NCBI GenBank assembly: GCA_003151595.1
Contig: PLXW01000066.1
Span: 4,572-45,643 of the forward strand
DNA from: Myxococcales bacterium
Lineage (GTDB): Bacteria > Myxococcota > Polyangia > Polyangiales > Polyangiaceae
DNA length: 41,072 bases
Direction: 5' to 3'
The notes under the pieces are model-generated. The model did not search any database and was not told where the DNA came from. It saw only the letters and a list, made by a program, of their open reading frames with translations. The position numbers and the translations under genes were made by a program. Below are positions 41,004 to 41,072 of this stretch, piece after piece; the first letter of the stretch is position 1, and every line of letters starts with the position of its first letter.

Positions 41004-41072
41004 CAAAACGACTTCAGATCGGGAAACAGGCGCTTGGAGATCACGACGCGCTGGATCTGCCCGGTCCCTTCG
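41003..41072 (-). CDS. C-terminal end of an acyl-CoA dehydrogenase (start beyond window)
   Basis: The last 23 codons read E-G-T-G-Q-I-Q-R-V-V-I-S-K-R-L-F-P-D-L-K-S-F before a TGA. The E-G-T-x-x-I-Q-R motif and following basic helix are the standard C terminus of acyl-CoA dehydrogenases, flavoenzymes of fatty-acid beta-oxidation and amino-acid breakdown. The active-site Glu and FAD-binding region lie outside the window. The stop overlaps the start of the Sel1 lipoprotein gene by one base, so the two are probably in one operon. Confidence 0.75.
   Translation of the reverse strand, partial: EGTGQIQRVVISKRLFPDLKSF

Overview
The window is about 41 kb of very GC-rich chromosomal DNA carrying 32 protein-coding genes, two of them cut by the window edges. 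I see no rRNA, tRNA, CRISPR array, insertion sequence or prophage. The gene set suggests a Gram-negative Myxococcota bacterium, most likely of the Polyangia branch. It has outer-membrane machinery (Omp85, TamB, a TonB receptor), several lipoproteins with Asp-Ala-Gly-rich linkers, three tandem bactofilins, a split M16 peptidase pair, a multi-PAS hybrid kinase, and strong preference for GTC/CTC codons. This placement is inference from gene content and codon use, not from a marker gene.

Layout. 1-3182: 3' truncated hybrid histidine kinase, whose C-terminal part has codon use unlike the rest of the window. 3300-4454: TPR protein. 4635-5756: LpqC-type lipoprotein esterase. 5748-7811: TonB-dependent receptor, divergent from a Crp/Fnr regulator (7993-8778). 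8815-10505: small outer-membrane barrel and RseP-type protease. 10544-10640: nested inverted repeat. 10613-14300: two co-oriented polytopic membrane proteins of GT-C type, divergent from a dolichol-phosphate-mannose-synthase-like GT2 (14426-15403). 15410-18992: overlapping operon of methyltransferase, M16 peptidase (HxxEH subunit) and M16 homologue (R/Y subunit). 19001-19121: 20-bp tandem repeat array. 19120-19968: proC. 20031-22713: Cys-rich exported protein, PpsR-type regulatory protein, CPXCG zinc-ribbon protein and a single-pass membrane protein. 22730-24713: three bactofilins overlapping pyrE. 24811-29077: two further polytopic membrane glycosyltransferase-like proteins and a coupled accessory protein. 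29081-29788: TrmH-type RNA methyltransferase. 29933-37806: tamB and an Omp85/TamA-like gene overlapping by 22 nt. 37870-41072: GMC oxidoreductase, SRPBCC-TerB fusion, Sel1-type lipoprotein, and the tail of an acyl-CoA dehydrogenase.

How the genes fit together. Much of the window serves the cell envelope: outer-membrane protein insertion (tamB with Omp85), envelope proteolysis (RseP and the M16 pair), polyprenyl-phosphate-linked sugar transfer (the GT2 plus GT-C-like proteins) and cytoskeletal scaffolding (bactofilins). Housekeeping functions (proC, pyrE, trmH) are interspersed. The most unusual points are the mosaic kinase, the 20-bp repeat array, the bactofilin-pyrE operon, the M16 pair with complementary active-site halves, and the SRPBCC-TerB fusion. 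Nothing in the window is a clear, self-contained new defence or mobile system.
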